Part shown: positions 62,429 through 64,000 of the stretch, in pieces
How the letters are laid out: each line of letters opens with the position of its first letter
Numbering within the stretch: the stretch's first letter is position 1
Source: Micropterus salmoides
Lineage: Eukaryota; Chordata; Actinopteri; Centrarchiformes; Centrarchidae
Assembly (NCBI RefSeq): GCF_014851395.1
Contig: NW_024044681.1
Span: 21,592,992 to 21,656,991, forward strand
Length of the DNA: 64,000 nt
Direction: 5' to 3'
The notes under the pieces: model-generated
What the model was told of the DNA's origin: nothing
Database searches by the model: none
Seen by the model: only the letters and a program-made list of their open reading frames with translations
Translations under genes and position numbers: made by a program

Positions 62429-64000
62429 GACGTAACCTTACCAAGCCAGAGGACCTAAGGAGCTTTGACATTTATGAATCCAAATGCCTGAACTTGAGCA
62501 AATGCTTAAATCTGAAAAAGAGAATGACTTCCTAGACATACCCACTACAGATGGCTACCTGCTGATAAAGATGACCTGATGTGATCTATCCGAACACTAG
62601 CTTCGCTTTACGGCCACATGTAGTAAAATCGATGTCCTCTTGGTTTAAGCCCTGCTTGATGGTAATCTCTCAGCCTGTTATCTGTTCTGCACATGAGGAC
62701 CTTGGATTTCTAACTTGCTTCCCAGGGGAACTCCAGACCTGATTGAACTTGATTGACTGTTGCTGCCTCCTTCAGGAAGGACGTAGTTTGCTGGTAGTAT
62801 CACCAGAGACAGTGAGGAAACTACCCGTGACATTACGTAACATCACTGGTAGAGTTTTCGCTATTGCACTAAATGGAGTTTTGGTATTAGTTTTTAAATC
62901 AAATGTTACAGAAAGGAGGTAATGTTTTTGTTTGTTTTGTTACTGTGAGAGAAGAGCATGTGACTTTCACTGAGAAGGAAAAGGCCAAAAGCTGGATTTT
63001 CTTTTCTCTCCTGATGTGTCTACTGTTTTGAGACCTCCTTTTGGAGGAAATTGTGCAATGCATGACCCAGTTGAATGCTTTCTACTGTACTAGTGTCCCT
63101 TTCGGCTCCCCTAACTGCTAAAATTCACTGACTCCTAAAAGTCTGACCTCTCCAGACTGACTGAAAAGACTGATCGACAAAGAGCGGATGCAGAACATTC
63201 AAGCGTAATTCCTCATGCTGCCCTTGCTCTGTTTATATTCTGTACCAGTGAATCAGCTCGTCTCCCGACTACTGTTGTAAACATTGGTAGACTAATCATG
63301 CCATCATCTGTGCACTCCTCTGTGGCTAGTGGTATCATCATTAGCGAGTGTACACACTGTATATTTCTCACTGTAACACGTCGACCTTGTGTGTTCACAT
63401 GCCAAGAGGACGGTGCATGTACTATATACACTCAAATATTTTGTCTGTCTGTATACTGTTACTAGTTATGGGCATACAACCGTTGTAGCATATGTTAGTG
63501 TGTGGTATGTAGTTACCTTACACGTAAGGGAAATGCTGACATTCAGCACTCATTGATGTTCAAAACAAAATCTGTGCTACTACTGAAGTCGCAACGCTTC
63601 CTGTCGTCAGCCCTTTTGTGACTCCCCCTCATTTCCACTCTAGAAGTTGTTTGCTGTACAAATATCTTTTTCCTATTTATATCTGATCAGCTATAAAATC
63701 AACACTCATTTGACTTAGGTTTTATATTGATGTTCTCTCAAATCAAACTGCCATGCATGCATCTTCTGTGTACTGTATGGAGTGTTTGAAATATTTATTA
63801 ACAAAATCATATTTTATCTGAAAGATGTGTTTGTTTGGTGTACAAAAGGGAGCTTTAAGCTCATGCGGGTATGTATTTTCTTTTCCTTTGTGTGGGAGAA
63901 TGTTTGTGTGCATGCCAAACAAGAAATTGCACATTTTTAAAGCTTTTTAGATCAAGACTGTAGTTCCCCCCCCCTTGTAAATACTTTTACAGCCTTTGTG
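61524..64000 (+). other. fry: FRY 3' untranslated region (continues past the window)
   Basis: Sequence after the TGA has no further FRY homology. The first 900 bases are C-rich with few stops in one frame (see the overlapping ORF at 61271-62428); the rest is AT-richer with scattered ATTTA motifs. I found no AATAAA in the window, so the poly(A) site is either non-canonical or further downstream. No other gene start is visible. Confidence 0.7.

Noticed and set aside
1..64000. CRISPR arrays, bacterial operons, tRNA or rRNA genes
   Set aside because: None seen; repeats here are microsatellites and transposon ends in a vertebrate intron-exon landscape.

Overview
The window is animal genomic DNA from a ray-finned fish, probably a percomorph teleost. 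Evidence for this is the many (TG)n/(CA)n tracts, a Tc1-type transposon, several fish-style inverted-repeat elements and LINE 3' tails, and one vertebrate gene with mostly short introns and GT-AG splice sites. There are no bacterial features, operons, CRISPR arrays or recognisable RNA genes.

One gene explains almost all the coding signal: FRY (furry homolog), on the + strand. It is a giant HEAT/Armadillo-like scaffold that binds microtubules and works with NDR-family kinases. I could follow 66 coding exons from an ATG at 16963 to the TGA at 61521-61523. Their lengths sum to 9144 nt, which is 3047 residues plus stop. Every junction keeps frame and every intron is GT-AG except one GC-AG intron at 52892-52990. 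The C-terminal end (GTSL, then stop) and the N-terminal SGFF/ISIK block point to FRY rather than its paralogue FRYL.

Layout: 1-6800 holds nothing I recognise. From 6800 to 22026 is the 5' control region. It contains three separate candidate first coding exons (7457, 16963, 20893), all ending in the same phase and so all able to join the common exon 2 at 22027. It also holds an unlisted in-frame cassette exon candidate (9051-9098) and several inverted-repeat elements. Intron 2 (22221-26195) carries an inactivated Tc1/mariner element. From 26196 to 34136 the exons encode the conserved N-terminal Furry domain. Intron 14 (34137-37608) holds a reverse-oriented LINE broken by two inserted elements. 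Exons from 37609 to 55822 encode the long helical-repeat body, and 56439-61523 the acidic, phosphosite-rich region and the Furry C-terminal block. The 3' UTR fills 61524 to at least 64000. It contains a long open frame in another register, overlapping the last exon.

The points most worth following up are the three phase-matched first exons, the in-frame cassette at 9051-9098, a 9-nt micro-exon at 56048-56056, tandem in-frame acceptors, the 385-codon alternative frame across the FRY stop codon, and the nested transposons of intron 14. All identifications come from reading the sequence and remembered family knowledge; no search was run.
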